Positions 32,837 through 43,028 of a stretch of DNA of 64,000 nucleotides are shown in pieces. The first letter of the stretch is position 1; every line of letters begins with the position of its first letter. The stretch spans positions 186,001 to 250,000 of the forward strand of contig MU128968.1 in assembly GCA_014904985.1 (NCBI GenBank). Direction: 5' to 3'. The notes beneath the pieces are model-generated. The model had not been told where the DNA came from. It did not search any database and saw only the letters and a program-made list of their open reading frames with translations. Both the position numbers and the translations under genes were made by a program. Source of the DNA: Hydnum rufescens UP504. Lineage: Eukaryota; Basidiomycota; Agaricomycetes; Cantharellales; Hydnaceae.

Positions 32837-33472
32837 ATGGCCCGTACCAAGGTATGCATGTTCCCCTCTGGCTATGCCTCTTTGCTCACTATCTCGTGAC
32901 AGCAAACTGCCCGCAAGTCTACTGGAGGTAAGGCGCCTCGCAAGCAACTGTCTACCAAACAAGCCAAGAAGAGTACTACGGTCAGTGTTACGAATGCGTT
33001 CACACTGCGGTTACTGATGCACCCTGAATAGACTTCCGCCGGTGGTGTCAAGAAGCCTCATCGCTTCCGCCCTGGTACCGTTGCGCTTCGTGAAATTCGC
33101 AAGTATCAAAAGTCCACCGAGCTCCTCATCCGCAAGCTCCCCTTCCAGCGCTTAGTGCGCGAAATTGCCCAGGACTTCAAGGTATGCCTGCCATGGTACT
33201 GTTCATCTCTGTGCCTGTGTCTCATTGATACTGATCGCCTACAGACGGATCTCCGCTTCCAATCTTCCGCCGTAATGGCTCTCCAAGAGGCGGCTGAAGC
33301 ATATCTCGTCTCTCTATTCGAAGATACTAACTTGGCCGCCATCCATGCCAAGCGTGTAACGATGTTAGTCCCATTTTACTGCTTTCCATACAGTTGCTAA
33401 AGTCAAGCACCCTTTAGTCAGCCCAAGGATCTCGCACTTGCCAGGAGATTGCGCGGCGAGCGGTCTGCATAG
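32837..33472 (+). CDS. H3: Histone H3, divergent variant
   Basis: Core histone. Five exons: MARTK (32837-32851), then [20 protein letters not shown] and AKKSTTT, then [20 protein letters not shown] to QDFK, then [20 protein letters not shown] to AKRVT, then [17 protein letters not shown] with stop at 33472. The globular domain is close to canonical H3, and the first 20 residues are identical to it. Differences cluster at residues 21-33: LATKAARKSAPATGGV is replaced by [17 protein letters not shown]. This changes R26 to K beside K27 and adds one residue, shifting the K36 equivalent to position 37. R42-equivalent context is RFRPG, and the C-terminus is RGERSA. No CENP-A features (long N-terminus, loop 1 insertion) are seen, so this is a replication- or replacement-type H3 variant. 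Confidence 0.96.
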
Positions 33473-35783
33473 ACGTGGTCTGGACTGTCATTCTATTTTA
33501 GTGTACTTGTCGATTTGTCCTTCCATTCCTGTCTTTATGTACCCACATCTAGTAGCCCAATATGACACTTGGCGTCCGGGCATGGCCAAAACATTAGCGG
33601 GGGCTTCCAAGCGTTGAGTGAGTCTGGCCGCTCGGCAGGTGCCGGATTCCTCCTAGCGGAGTTCTGGGCTCAGTAATCGTGCCTTGATTCCGGTAGTCCG
33701 TCATACCTCGTAGGTCTGAGTGCCTATGCTTGGTGTCTTTGGCAAACGTATCAGCACTTTTATCTTATGATCAGGACAGTATACATCACGACATGGAGAA
33801 AAGCTTTTATCTTGCTTGCCATAAGTATGATGAGGTCATGAAAATGAATATGCAATGGCTCGATAAAATGACCCCTAACGGGTCGCCCTTTGTTCGTTCT
33901 CTCCGTAAAGACATCAGGATTCAAATGACATGAGCCATGTCAGGACGACCGGCGTATTCCCACCACGGCTCAATCTGCATCGAGGTTCTCCATGCATACC
34001 GCCTCCTCGTTGTTAAGGTGCACGCATTCCCCCGGATCTTTGGGGGCTGGGGCACTAGTTTGACGTAATTTTCTGGTCTCGTCTCCAAAGCGGGCGTGAT
34101 TGCACGTTTCTTCGGCTCTTTATGCTTTCCGAGATCACTAGATCTTGCTGCTGGCTTTAGAGTATTCTGGTGGAGTCTGACCAAACCTCGAGGCGCCGAG
34201 CATTGTGGCGGTTACTATATGCGCCATTTTTGCTGTCCTGGATTGGCTAAGTCGCCCTAGTCTCCCCCAGGGTCTTTAGTCTCTATTCGGGATGAAGCAT
34301 TGTTGAGGCTGAGCCAGTATACCGGTCAATAGGATGCAACAATAGAGTATCCACTACTGAATAGTGGTTATTTTATGTGATCAAAATTACTGTGTAAATG
34401 TCATAGAAACCTCGTGGTTGGTGTCCGTTCCCTTGACTTTAGCACCAATTCAGTACGTATCGGGATGAGAATAGAAAGCGGTGCACCTCCAGGTCCCCCC
34501 CATAAGTCTCAAGTGAGCTTATGATGCTGTCGTTGGCTTCAAGTCGCGTCGAATACTTCAGTGTGACATGAGCTGATTGAATGGGATCTATATCCTCGGA
34601 CCGGAAGCGAAAATTTTCACATCTTCGAGTTCCGCAAGCGCCAGCAGTTCCAACTGTTATCACCATGTCAAGGGATTCCCCCAATTGATAGCACGTGTAT
34701 CAGGCATAGAGATTTCTAGATCTCCCATATTTCTTCATTGGGTCCCAAGTTGCTGAGTCGACAGTGCTGCTTACTTATCAAGACAGACGGCAATAGAGAA
34801 GCGAAAACGCGTGATTTTGGGGAATAGAACGTCTTTCAAGCAACGGATAGCCCTGGGATCCCTACCGTCCTGGCTGCCTCTCGCCGTTTTCCGTGTATGC
34901 CTCCAGCAACGCTTGAAAGGAACCGGATGACACTGTCACTGTGTGTACGCCCTCGTTTGTAACCGCACCTCACAAATTGATGGCTTGATTCCCACGTTAT
35001 CTTTAATGCATTTGTAGCGACACAAACAAAATATTTGCTTCCTAGATCTGGCGGAGGTTTTTGCATCGAGGCCTAAAACGTCCCCCATGGGACCAACGGC
35101 GCGTCCCCAGAAACTAGAGGCCTTTTTCTGTGCTTCTCTACAATACATCGGTATCGATCAGGGTGCTTTTTATCATTTTTTTTCTCCTCGCCACACGCAG
35201 GCGACACCATGTTGATTACCACTTCCCTGAGCTAACGTCAGAAACCTCTGGGTCACCTGCCGTCATTATTTCCAAAGTCGGGCTTCGCTGACTGATTAGA
35301 GCATGTCGTGATAGGATCCAGATCGCCCATTGTGGCGGAGTTATATCTTTCGTCTTCCGCTTGTCAATCCCTCTCTGGAATTGGCCGAAAAATGGTGCCG
35401 CTGGGGCATATAAAGACCATGACCTCTCGCACAGAGACCCCCCCATCTCCTCTCCTCTCCAATCTTCGGCTCCAAAAGCTGTCCGACGCACTCAAAAGTC
35501 CAACCTGCTGCTTCTCTTCATGCATCGCCTCTCATCGATGTACTCCTCAAGACGTGTGGATGTTTGCTTGTGTCTCTTCCAATGAAGACGTTGGTCCTCT
35601 CTGTGGGGAGTCCTGTGCTCCCCAAATAGCATCAAGCGATCTGCCATTATCTTCGTTGGCGCCCATCAGGTACTTAATCCCTCTCCCCGCTGCTCGTTAC
35701 ATTTTCTGATTAAATTTTTCATCACTCCACTCTTCGAGGTCTCCCCCCCTCCCCCAAACCACCGTTCGTGGTATCTATCGTAT

Positions 35784-35811
35784 GGAAGGCCAGGTGGCGG
35801 CCTGGCCTTCC
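35784..35811. repeat. Perfect 11-bp hairpin
   Basis: GGAAGGCCAGG and CCTGGCCTTCC flank a 6-nt loop. First of the hairpin cluster. It is followed at 35824-35862 by a longer imperfect one (17-nt arms starting ACATCGGTCATC) whose three mismatches are all transitions that still allow G-U pairs. Confidence 0.85.
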
Positions 35812-35976
35812 GTCTCCACGACAACATCGGTCATCCCTGAACAAGATCAGAGATGATCGGTGTTTTCTCTCTCCATCCGATGCACTGATCGTGCATCTGG
35901 AAACCTAGATAGGGGGCAGGGCAGGTGAGGGTACATCACTGATCACTGAACATACTCATCATCTCAATCACAGGAG

Positions 35977-35998
35977 GCATGGGCTGCTGAGCCCATGC
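35977..35998. repeat. Perfect 9-bp hairpin
   Basis: GCATGGGCT and AGCCCATGC around the loop GCTG. It is part of the cluster at 35.8-36.7 kb. Confidence 0.8.
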
Positions 35999-36168
35999 TG
36001 GAGGGAACCTATAGTTGGCATGGTGAGCCCATTGGAGTTCGCCCCCTCTAGTTCACCCCCGGTCAGAGACGTGGGGGGAATGGAGGGAGGTGAAGGACTA
36101 CAGTGTCCGCCTCCTGTCTGGATCATCCCCATCAACCCAAGGGATGGACCACAGGAGCCGTGGGCTAT

Positions 36169-36208
36169 CTGTGAAATAAGTCCCCACCGGCGGGGACTTA
36201 TTTCACAG
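36169..36208. repeat. Perfect 17-bp hairpin
   Basis: Arms CTGTGAAATAAGTCCCC and its exact complement around the 6-nt loop ACCGGC. A 17-bp perfect inverted repeat with a hairpin-size loop is far beyond chance in one kilobase. Confidence 0.92.
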
Positions 36209-36460
36209 AATCCCCGTGTCTAGGTCAGTCTTTTCAAGGCACACCCATAATAATAATCAATGACTTCAATGATATTTCAGGTGAGACGTGGATGGCGCTG
36301 GCGAATGATCCAAGCAATAGGTTTTCAGATGAATAGGGAGGCTCGGTTTCTGGTTCGCCAAAGCCGAGCTCCCCGCCACGGCGGTAAGTACTTGCTTCCC
36401 ACGTGGGTTTCCATGACTTACTAACCAAGTCGACACCCGCGATTCCAGCGAAAGACCCCC

Positions 36461-36504
36461 GACGAATTTGAGATACGCCTTCGTGGGCGTATCTCAGATT
36501 CGTC
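36461..36504. repeat. 19-bp hairpin with one G-U pair
   Basis: Arms GACGAATTTGAGATACGCC (36461-36479) and 36486-36504 pair over 19 positions with a single mismatch that would be a G-U wobble in RNA; loop TTCGTG. Confidence 0.9.
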
Positions 36505-36637
36505 GTGGTTTCCTGAAGATTCCGTTCCCAAGTACCCTCGACCTTCGGCCTGGCCCAGCATTCCCCAATCTGCATGAGGTTGGGCGATCATTGAACACGG
36601 TGGTTCGCTGATCACGTCGAGTCAGTGAATTGCCCTA

Positions 36638-36675
36638 GTTCGCTGACCTGGTTCGTATGAACCAGGTCAGCGAAC
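36638..36675. repeat. Perfect 17-bp hairpin with GTAT loop
   Basis: Arms GTTCGCTGACCTGGTTC and its exact complement around GTAT. It is the last and one of the tightest hairpins in the cluster. Confidence 0.92.
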
Positions 36676-38480
36676 GCTATAGCATACCTCCAGGAATTGA
36701 AGTGCTCACCTCATATTTTCGGCCCCAGGACCGAGTTTCTTGATACAGGGAAACTTGCATGACCGACAGGTCGAGAATCGCTAGTCTCGGTTCCTCCAGG
36801 CCTGAGACAGCAGCTTCGCTGCATTTTCTCAATACCCTCTCTGTACCCATTGCACGGAGGCGCCAGGATATTGGGAGAATGTTCACCTACTCGGTGCTCC
36901 GCCTCTTTCTCTGGCTGATGTGTCTCTCTCGCACTCTGATCTAGTTCGATCTTGACATGCCCACTCGAACGGGGTGCATCAAGGTTCATATGTGACGGCG
37001 AACGACGTGTTGGGATCTGGCGTCCTTTCGGAGGATGCTTGAGATCGACAGCTCACGGGGTTCACGCAGGGTGGCGTACAGTACGCATTTGCTCTGTTCT
37101 CCCCATCCCCGTCTATATCAATTTCCACCACTGTGGAAGTCGAGATTGTCCTCATATTCCTGTCCTTGTGGACTGCGGATTGGGACACCGCCTCGAACAT
37201 GAGAGGACCATTTCTCCGTTTTCGTTTTGACCTTCTCGTCTTTACATACCCTTTACGTGGAATGCGTTTTTCTATTCCAGAGATTTCAGTGTTCATACAT
37301 GGAACCTTCAAAATGCCCCAACAGCCGCCCCTATGATCATACGTATAGGATACGAAAAGACATGAACTCCACACCCGATTGATATTTATTGTGACGGGAC
37401 ATCTGTCGAGAAGAGGCCGTTGGCAGGTACTAGATACGCGGCTGTGTTTGGTAGAGGTTTGAAATACTGGGAAGGCCCACGGAGACAGCGATACGGTCTA
37501 AGAATCGTTGGGGGCAATGAGGCGCCGGCATTTGTACGTTCCTGGTACAACCTGCATGTGCAGTGCTAGTGAGTACCTATGTCATCATCGTCTCTTCAGG
37601 GATTGATCGGTCCTCGGACAATGGGGAATTTCGTGCTAGATCCTTATACAAGGGACGCGCAGAGCCTAATTAACTAGAAGCCTCTAGTGTGGAAAGATAT
37701 CAGATGACTAGCACCGAAAGCCAAGGGTAAGGGTCAATGCAATTTGGAGGCCATGACGTCATGCGTGCCTGTAGACGCGGATCTGCATCATTCCTACCGA
37801 ACCCTCATCAAAAAAAAGAAAGAAGAAAGAGTTCTGATTTCTAAAACCTTTGGGGAGGGGGCTTCCAACAGAGGCCCCCAGTAGCAGTACTATTCATTGT
37901 GGAATAGTTCGGGTCGTATCATCTGCCATTTGAGAACTCGTCTCCGGAAGAACGCACAGAGGCACCCAGATTTGCATGGTGAGCATGGACGCGGGACCAA
38001 GACGATCACTAACAGATACAGCTGAGATTTTACAGTATGACTTGGTGGCCATGGTGGGTGCGTTCCGTTGGGGACCTGAACCCGTTCTATCCAGACACGA
38101 GCTCCTGTACTAGGGGCGACGGTCATAATCCGGAGTGGTGGTTCAGTAGATACAGGGCCACCAATTTCAATAAAGTACGAGCGCGGTAGACGACCTCAAG
38201 GTGACTCGTACACGAGGTGTGACATGGCGATGGATCGCCTTGATAACCCCGTTTGATCCAATGTTTCAACCATGGCAAATCCACAACGCGATTCTTTGGA
38301 CCTATCTCCATGACGATCGAACGTGGTTTTTACAGACTCTTTTTTTTTTTTTTCATGACTTGCAATGACTTGCAGCGACTTGCAACTACGAGACTTGCGC
38401 ATAGAAACAGGCCCAAAAGGGAAGGAGGCCCATGGATATAATAGTCGCCCTGTTTTCATGCCTTCTCAACATCTTCCGCT

Positions 38481-39785
38481 ATGCACACCTCCCAGTTCTA
38501 CCGTGCTGATCAATCATATCCCAACACTATCGACCTCACTCTTCAGGGTCACTACTCGGTTTCGGACTTGAAGCATTGTCTTCTTGACAAGCCAGCGGTC
38601 CAACCCTCTCTCGAATCTCATATTCTCCTCGAGCTTCGGCACTACAAGAATTCTCGTAACCCCCTGCACGAGTTTCTCATTGGAGAGTTCAGATCCGGCG
38701 CCGATGCCATCTTTGTCGCGACCGAGCGAGGCACACGGGGGAAGTCTCAGTTTGCAGATGAATCCTGCTTTGCGCTTCTCGACATCGACCCATACGACCT
38801 ATTTTGGGTCGTCCCTGACGAGATAACCTTCGACGCCGCGGTCGAATCCATCGTCAAGGGCTGGAAGTCCCGTTCTGATCCTTCCGCCTTCATCCAGTGC
38901 GGATCTGTTAAATACCGATTTGGCCAGACGAACGACAAGTCTCCCTCGCCGCCAACCGAGCCCCCCTCTACAACGCCGCGTCCCACTTTAACACACCTGA
39001 TCTTTGCCGCTGCTGCAGTCCATGACACCACCAGTTCGCTCATCGACGACGAAAGGTCTTTGTACGCTCACGCGATCAGGCAGATTTTCATCGACACATT
39101 CCAGCCCTCCGAACCGGTCCACGTCGAGGAGACGAAGGACACTTCCAAAGCATTCCCAGGGCTTTTAGAGGTGTATCAATCACTGGTGAGTACCATCGTC
39201 TTTAGCATTATCCCTAGGTACTCCCAAGGCAATATTCTCACATTTGACTCTCACATGTAGGAACAAGACTGGTTAGCCAACCCGAGTGACGAGGAGATCC
39301 CGTCGCCGACGGAATCCGAGACGTCCGAGGCCGAACTTTCAGAGCCAGAGTCGATGAATCAAAGCAACGGGATTCCAAAAGAAGAAGTCCCGAGGCTCGA
39401 ACGTCAGCAATACCTGAACCTAGCTCAGGAAATCGAGTGCGATATCGAGGCGGCGAAGCTCGAGATCAAGCAATTGGAGGGCTTGTCCGAGAGCGAGCGA
39501 GAAGGCCATATGTCAGAGAAAAGGATGAAATTGGGATTGGAAAAGCTTGAGGCCCAGCGTGAGCTCTACTTGGCCCAGGCTGAACGTACCGATCGCGATA
39601 TCGAGATAGTGATACTCGAATCGGAACGTTTAGAGCGTGAAGACGAACTGCAGCAGCGCCAGGCGGAGGTTTTGGAGATCCGGCGAGCCCTGGACACTCT
39701 GGGTGGGTATCTCCAACATGTTCAAACAATGAAGTTTGCTCATATATGTTTCTCTTTCCTTCCTTGTCATTCAGTGTTGAAATGA
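38481..39785 (+). CDS. Unknown protein with C-terminal coiled coil
   Basis: I do not recognise the family. The frame MHTSQFYRADQSYPNTIDLT runs about 235 codons without interruption to an intron at about 39186-39260. It then continues EQDWLANPSDEEIPSPTESE and SEAELSEPESMNQSN into a long charged helix (LERQQYLNLAQEIECDIEAA, KLEIKQLEGLSESEREGHMS, ERLEREDELQQRQAEVLEI), clearly a coiled coil. The first half looks globular (FRSGADAIFVATERGTRGK, CFALLDIDPYDLFWVVPDE). A last small intron leaves VLK before the stop. Codon use and splicing make it a convincing gene, perhaps lineage-specific. The opening has no signal peptide; a cytosolic or nuclear place is likely. Confidence 0.72.
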
Positions 39786-40688
39786 TGGTCCTGTGGAGGC
39801 CAGGTCATCGCGTCGCATAACTTTTTCTCAGTTGTGAACACTCGGATCGTATCTCTCTACCTCAGATAATATGGGTGCTTTGCGATTGCGAATAGCCATC
39901 CCCTAGAATCTCTACTCTCACTTAGCCTTGGGGCGGTAATTTTCCATGCATCGGTGATGATGTGCTGTGTAGAAGCTAGATAATACAATGTATAGGCTGG
40001 GCTCTACTTACAAGGGCGAGGTGAACGCCCGTTACACAATGGCGGCGATGCTACGTATACTTGCTCAAGGACCAGGGAGTCTATGACCCATTTTGAAGCG
40101 GCAAGTTTTTGATTCAGGCACCTATGTTAGTTATGCAGTAAGTGAGAAGCTTTGAGCCCGTTACACTTGTCGAGATGCGCGCATCGAAATCTTTCAATAT
40201 CGAGCTAGTTGCCCAAACACACGCGCATTTATACGTTAGGAACCATTGCAATCCTGGTAAAGTCTTGAAAGAAATCCTAGATACAAGACGACTTGCAGTG
40301 GAATTCATAAGCGAAGCCTGGTTCGTTTTTGAACCGCCTGAAGGCTCTTACAAAGGGTGCAGATTTCTGGCAACGACTATACAGTATGCCACCTCTGGGG
40401 GAATATTATTATGAGTTATCTCCATACAAAACCGAGGGATGGAGTGTGTGAATTATCGCACTTGCGCCCGATAAATCGAGTGGTTCGAAGCCACGCAGCA
40501 TATATGAACGAGCCGTGCCGAGTCTTTCCAAGCTCTGACCGAACTAGGTCATAGCGACTCCAAGTACGTACGAGGAAGTGCGATCACTTTTCGTACCCCT
40601 AACTCGGCGAGTCAATGGAGTTATTAGACTTGGCAAATGGTCCGGAGCTGACGGGGTGCCTGTGCTCTTTATAGAGCGAATAGATTAT
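39786..40688. other. Convergent intergenic region
   Basis: About 0.9 kb between the 3' ends of the coiled-coil gene and the Kelch-BTB gene. A 90-codon frame at 40142-40414 has no domain and is not called. Confidence 0.4.
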
Positions 40689-43028
40689 TCAAGAGTCCAC
40701 GTCGTCGTCCTCTTCTCCTTCAAGGGGGACAACCCCAGTCAATCGACTCATATCCTCCCAAAACGCCTCACACGCTTCCGCGTCCGTGTTCGCACCGATC
40801 ATTTCATCATCACCAAGATCGGTCACACTCGTTATTTCGTCCATACGCCTGGCGCACCACCGAGTGATCTCCTTGAAGAACATATCGGACGGCGTCTCTC
40901 TTTCTTGAGCGCGATACGCATCTCGCACTGCATCCGCCATCCATCCTCTTTCCACCTCTCCAACTTCATCGCAGAGTTGGAATGCAGAGGAAGCCGCATC
41001 GACGGGCAAACCTTCCGCACCGCCCAACCGCGTAAGCCATGCGGCACGCCATATACTGTATGCGTCGCTCGGGGTAAGGAGTCGCCGGAGAGTGACGCGG
41101 AGTTGAACAGCAAGGGAGGGCGGTGCGAGATATTTATTAGAGGCGACGAGAAGTGCTGCTGCGATGTTTCCCGCATTTTTCGACCACTCGTCTGAATGGG
41201 AAGATACACTTCTCGGAAGTCTCGTGAGGAATGCGGGAAGAGTGTCGGTATACAGATAATGTAGCAGGCTGTATACGATGATGTAGGGTTCATCTAGCCT
41301 GATTTGACGACTGTGAGTTTCAGCGAGACCACTCCTTAGGAGCGTGCGAAAGAATGATGATCGCGCAGAGATAATAAGGGAGTGAACCGCAAGAGGAGGT
41401 GCGTCAGGAGTGCTGGAGACAATAAAGATGTCCGACTCGGAATTATGGATTGGTTCTAATTGCGAGGGATACCAAAGCGGAGGAAGATAAGACGCAAAAG
41501 AAGGGTATCTTGAGGACCCATAGTTATCATTGATAGTCAAGAGAGGCCCCTTTCGGTATCTCAATGGAAGGGAAGCCATCGGTATGACCATTGCGCGACA
41601 CGCGTCTTCATCGGATAAATGGCCATTTATCTCTCCAGCATTGACGATTTGGGGTGCGACGGATAGCGCGAAGAATACCTTCTCTGTCGGTCGGGAAGGA
41701 TCCCCCATATCATCATCTGTGTCATCATTACTGCTCGCGCGAAGCCCAGTGTCGAGAATGTCGAACCACATCCATTTCTGGTTAGTATCACGATGGCGAA
41801 AATGCCTGGAAACAACAGGGACTTCTTCAAACGAACCCCATCCCATGTCAAAATCAAGAGCCCAGACGACACCAGATACGGACGAGGGCGGCGAGCCCGG
41901 AAGAAGGTCTTGAGTCAGCGGTGGTCCTGATGGGGTCTGCCCGAAAATGAAGACGGTGTGATGATGGAGGGCCAACCAAATATGCCAGTTCAAAGGCCCG
42001 ATAGGCTCTGAGAAAGTATCCAATTTGTGCCATAATTTACGCGAGTCAGGTATCATGGACATCGGGGGCGCATCGATATTGCTTGGCAATGACAATGAGG
42101 ATCCGAACAAACGGTCTATCATGGAATCCGGCCGTTCGTCATGTATTCGCAGTGTGTCCAGTACGGCGTTGACATCGATCAGATAGTGGAATGTTGTGCA
42201 GACTCCGCGAGCGTCTCGACCACCCATTATGAGAATATGAGGGCAAGGTCCCGGCAGCAAAATGGCAGCATGATGGTATCGAGACAAGACATGTAAAGAA
42301 GGATACCACGTTCGGGTTCGCAGATTTAGCACATCAAGGTCGTGGAGAACAAAATTGCCTAGTATTGATGTGATTAAACGGGACAGTCGCCAGGACCAAT
42401 TGTGGGACTTACGATCACCATAAATACCATTTTCGGTGACGTGGAGGCCGCCTAATACAAAGAGATAGGGTTCATTATCGGCAAAGACGTATGTCGCGGT
42501 ATGGAAAGTACGAGAGATAGGAACGTTCTCGTCGCCATTGGCACGAGAAATGCAATAAACCCATTTGTTGTCTCGGATGGAGTAAAAATGAGTTGCATTC
42601 GTAGGAACGAGATCATCATCATAACCGCCTTTTGAGTGACCTCTGTTAGAGACAACAATAAATGTGGAGTAGTTAAAACGCACCATGCATGACGACATGT
42701 GGAGAACCATCAATTTCGCAATAAGTGGCAGTATGGCTATGCCGTGACCCAGGAGACAACAAACACACTTCATCAACCTAGAAAAAAAGGAGGATCTGAT
42801 CAGACTCATTAGAGTAAGGTTTCATTTGACTTCACGCGGATCTCGTACGGATGCGTTCTGCCGCCATTCCAAGGATTTTAAATCAAGGATAAGGAAGTCC
42901 CGTGTTTGTCTATGAGCGCCCCAGACATATAGCTGGTCTCCGACGGGCGTGAAGGATGGATATGACAGTCGCGACCCTGAGAGAATAGAGGCATCTGTGG
43001 ACCGACATGAGTGTCGATCACAGAGCAA
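40689..43028 (-). CDS. Kelch-repeat and BTB/POZ domain protein
   Basis: Predicted scaffold or cullin-3 adaptor-like protein. From about 43.0 kb the first kelch units read SYPSFTPVGDQLYVWGAH and DFLILDLKSLEWRQ. After an intron comes PGSRHSHTATYCEIDGSPH, then after another GHSKGGYDDD, TFHTATYVFADNEPYLFVLG, RYHHAAILLPGPCPHILIMG and HHTVFIFGQTPSGPP. The C-terminal third has the BTB: SESDIFIVSSTPDAPPLAVH, SLIISARSSFFRTLLRSGLA, YIIVYSLLHYLYTDTLPAF, then a BACK-like helical tail and an acidic end (EGEEDDDVDS) with the stop at 40689. Introns near 42.80, 42.66 and 42.39 kb. The first exon and start codon are not resolved: no good ATG lies in frame at 43028, so at least one upstream exon is missing from this model. 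Confidence 0.85.

Larger units (their letters stand above)
33473..38480. other. 5-kb non-coding region with hairpin cluster
   Basis: No gene is supportable. The frame at 33730-33933 and several 60-130-codon frames at 34-37 kb have no domain and no consistent introns. The interval 35784-36675 carries at least five strong inverted repeats, listed separately. A pyrimidine-rich stretch at 35.4-35.75 kb and an A-rich stretch at 37.81 kb also occur. The last few hundred bases serve the gene at 38481; a run of 14 T lies near 38340. Confidence 0.5.

Noticed and set aside
32837..33472. H3 as a centromeric CENP-A
   Set aside because: The N-terminal tail keeps the canonical first 20 residues and there is no loop 1 insertion; the changes are limited to the K27 region.
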